64,000 nucleotides of DNA from positions 517,878,686 to 517,942,685 of the forward strand of contig CM066037.1 in assembly GCA_033557465.1 (NCBI GenBank), written 5' to 3'. The first letter of the stretch is position 1, and every line of letters begins with the position of its first letter. Of the stretch, positions 63,165 through 64,000 are shown piece after piece. This DNA is from Ichthyophis bannanicus. Lineage: Eukaryota; Chordata; Amphibia; Gymnophiona; Ichthyophiidae. The translations under genes were made by a program, and so were the position numbers. A model generated the notes under the pieces. That model was not told the origin of the DNA. It did not search any database and worked only from the letters and a program-made list of their open reading frames with translations.

Positions 63165-64000
63165 TAGATTATTTATTTAACTATTTCTTTTATACCGCCC
63201 CTTCCAGAGATCAAGGGCGGTTTACATATAACAGATTAACAGTCTTGTACACATTTGTATACATTTTACATAGAACAATAGAAATCAACTATTTACATTG
63301 AACAATGAATTTAAACTTTGTAGGTATTAATGCAAAACAAAACATCAAACTTTTTACAAATGTATATTTACAGCGTGTGGTGTGTGTGGTGTATGGGGTA
63401 GATATTGGTGTAGGTGCTGGAATTTAATTCCTTTTTTGTCGTCTTTAGGGCGTGTAAGGGGAGGGGGACAGGCTTTTGGTTACATTGTTGGGATTAAGGG
63501 AGTTTGTGCATGTGTAACCACGTTTGTTGTGGAGCTGGCTTTGGGGGAGTAGGGGATTTCGAAGTGTTCAGTGAACAGGTAGGTCTTTAATTCTTTCCTG
63601 AATTGGATGAGGTCTCTTTTGGTGCGAAGTTCAATAGGGAGGTCGTTCCAGAGTGTAGGAGCAGTGAATGAGAATGCTCTGGAGCTAGTGGTATTCTTAG
63701 TTTTCCGGATGGCTTTTGGTATGATAAGGGAGTGGGCTGCGTTTTGTCTGAGGGCCCTTGTCGATGTTGGAGAGTGCAGTAATGTGGATAGGTGTGAGGG
63801 GGTTATGTCGTTTATGAGTTTATAGGTTGTTAGGATAATTTTATATTTAATTTGGCTGTTTATAGGGAGCCAGTGGAGTTCTAGCAGTATTGGGGTTACG
63901 TGGTCTGTTAGGCGAGCTTTAGCAATTACTTTTGCACAGATGTTTTGAGCTCTTTGTAGAAGGTATGTGCTTTTTTGAGGAAGGCCTATTAGGAGACTAT
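63165..64000 (-). pseudogene. L2 LINE 3' end, runs off the window
   Basis: On the minus strand: TGTAAACCGCCCTTGATC, then AAGGGGCGGTATAAAAG and (AAATA) at 63,168-63,230 form the tail. Upstream, 63,520-64,000 gives L2 RT C-terminal text: LAPYKQPNK, KLINDITPSHL, HSLIIPKAIRKTKNT, FTAPTLWNDLPIELRTKRDL and FRKELKTYLFTEHFE. The RT active site would lie beyond 64,000. Frames are mostly open here. Confidence 0.8.

Noticed and set aside
1..64000. CRISPR arrays, bacterial operons or phage
   Set aside because: No regularly spaced short repeats with unique spacers, no ribosome-binding-site gene strings. All recognised genes are vertebrate or transposon-derived.

Overview
The window looks like nuclear DNA from a large vertebrate genome that is rich in transposable elements. 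No prokaryotic features, rRNA, CRISPR array or free-standing tRNA gene is visible. The mix of CR1 and L2 LINEs, an RTE-BovB LINE, many DIRS-like tyrosine-recombinase retrotransposons and CORE-type SINEs fits a tetrapod. From memory of similar repeats I favour a caecilian amphibian (about 50-60% sure); turtle or lepidosaur are alternatives.

The only host gene I can support is on the minus strand: a CpG-rich promoter and the first coding exon of the palmitoyltransferase gene ZDHHC17 (HIP14), with its start codon at 47,599-47,597 and a consensus splice donor right after 47,537. Positions 1-47,536 are therefore probably part of a very large intron 1, and 47,700-64,000 is upstream flank. No second exon was recognised.

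Layout. 0.1-2.1 kb: CORE-SINE and decayed CR1. 2.6-4.8 kb: DIRS end, CR1 3' fragment and a Tigger-like MITE. 5.2-6.0 kb: an unidentified charged ORF. 6.4-11.3 kb: a minus-strand CR1 element split by an opposite-strand CR1 with a long intact reverse-transcriptase ORF. 11.3-25.7 kb: a pile of minus-strand DIRS copies, with a hAT MITE carrying a perfect 8-bp target duplication. 26-31.5 kb: L2 remnants and a nearly intact RTE-BovB. 32.6-37.5 kb: an L2 split by a CR1 with both ORFs, itself split by an L2-type tail. 37.9-38.5 kb: nested palindromes. 43.2-45.5 kb: a decayed transposase-like gene behind a seven-unit heat-shock-element array and a TATA box. 47.3-47.8 kb: ZDHHC17 promoter and exon 1. 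48.5-52.2 kb: piggyBac-like MITE, L2 and old CR1. 52.4-56.0 kb: DIRS with RT, RNase H and recombinase. 56.1-59.9 kb: a duplicated segment, a SINE and a C-rich minisatellite. 59.9-64 kb: DIRS gag, CR1 and L2.

The elements form a relative-age record through nesting. The LINEs supply the machinery and the SINEs borrow their 3' tails: one SINE has an L2-type tail, another an RTE-type tail. The best candidates for something new are the heat-shock-type promoter on the transposase-like element, the altered 5' end of ZDHHC17, and the DIRS ends that carry splice-donor consensus sequences on both strands.
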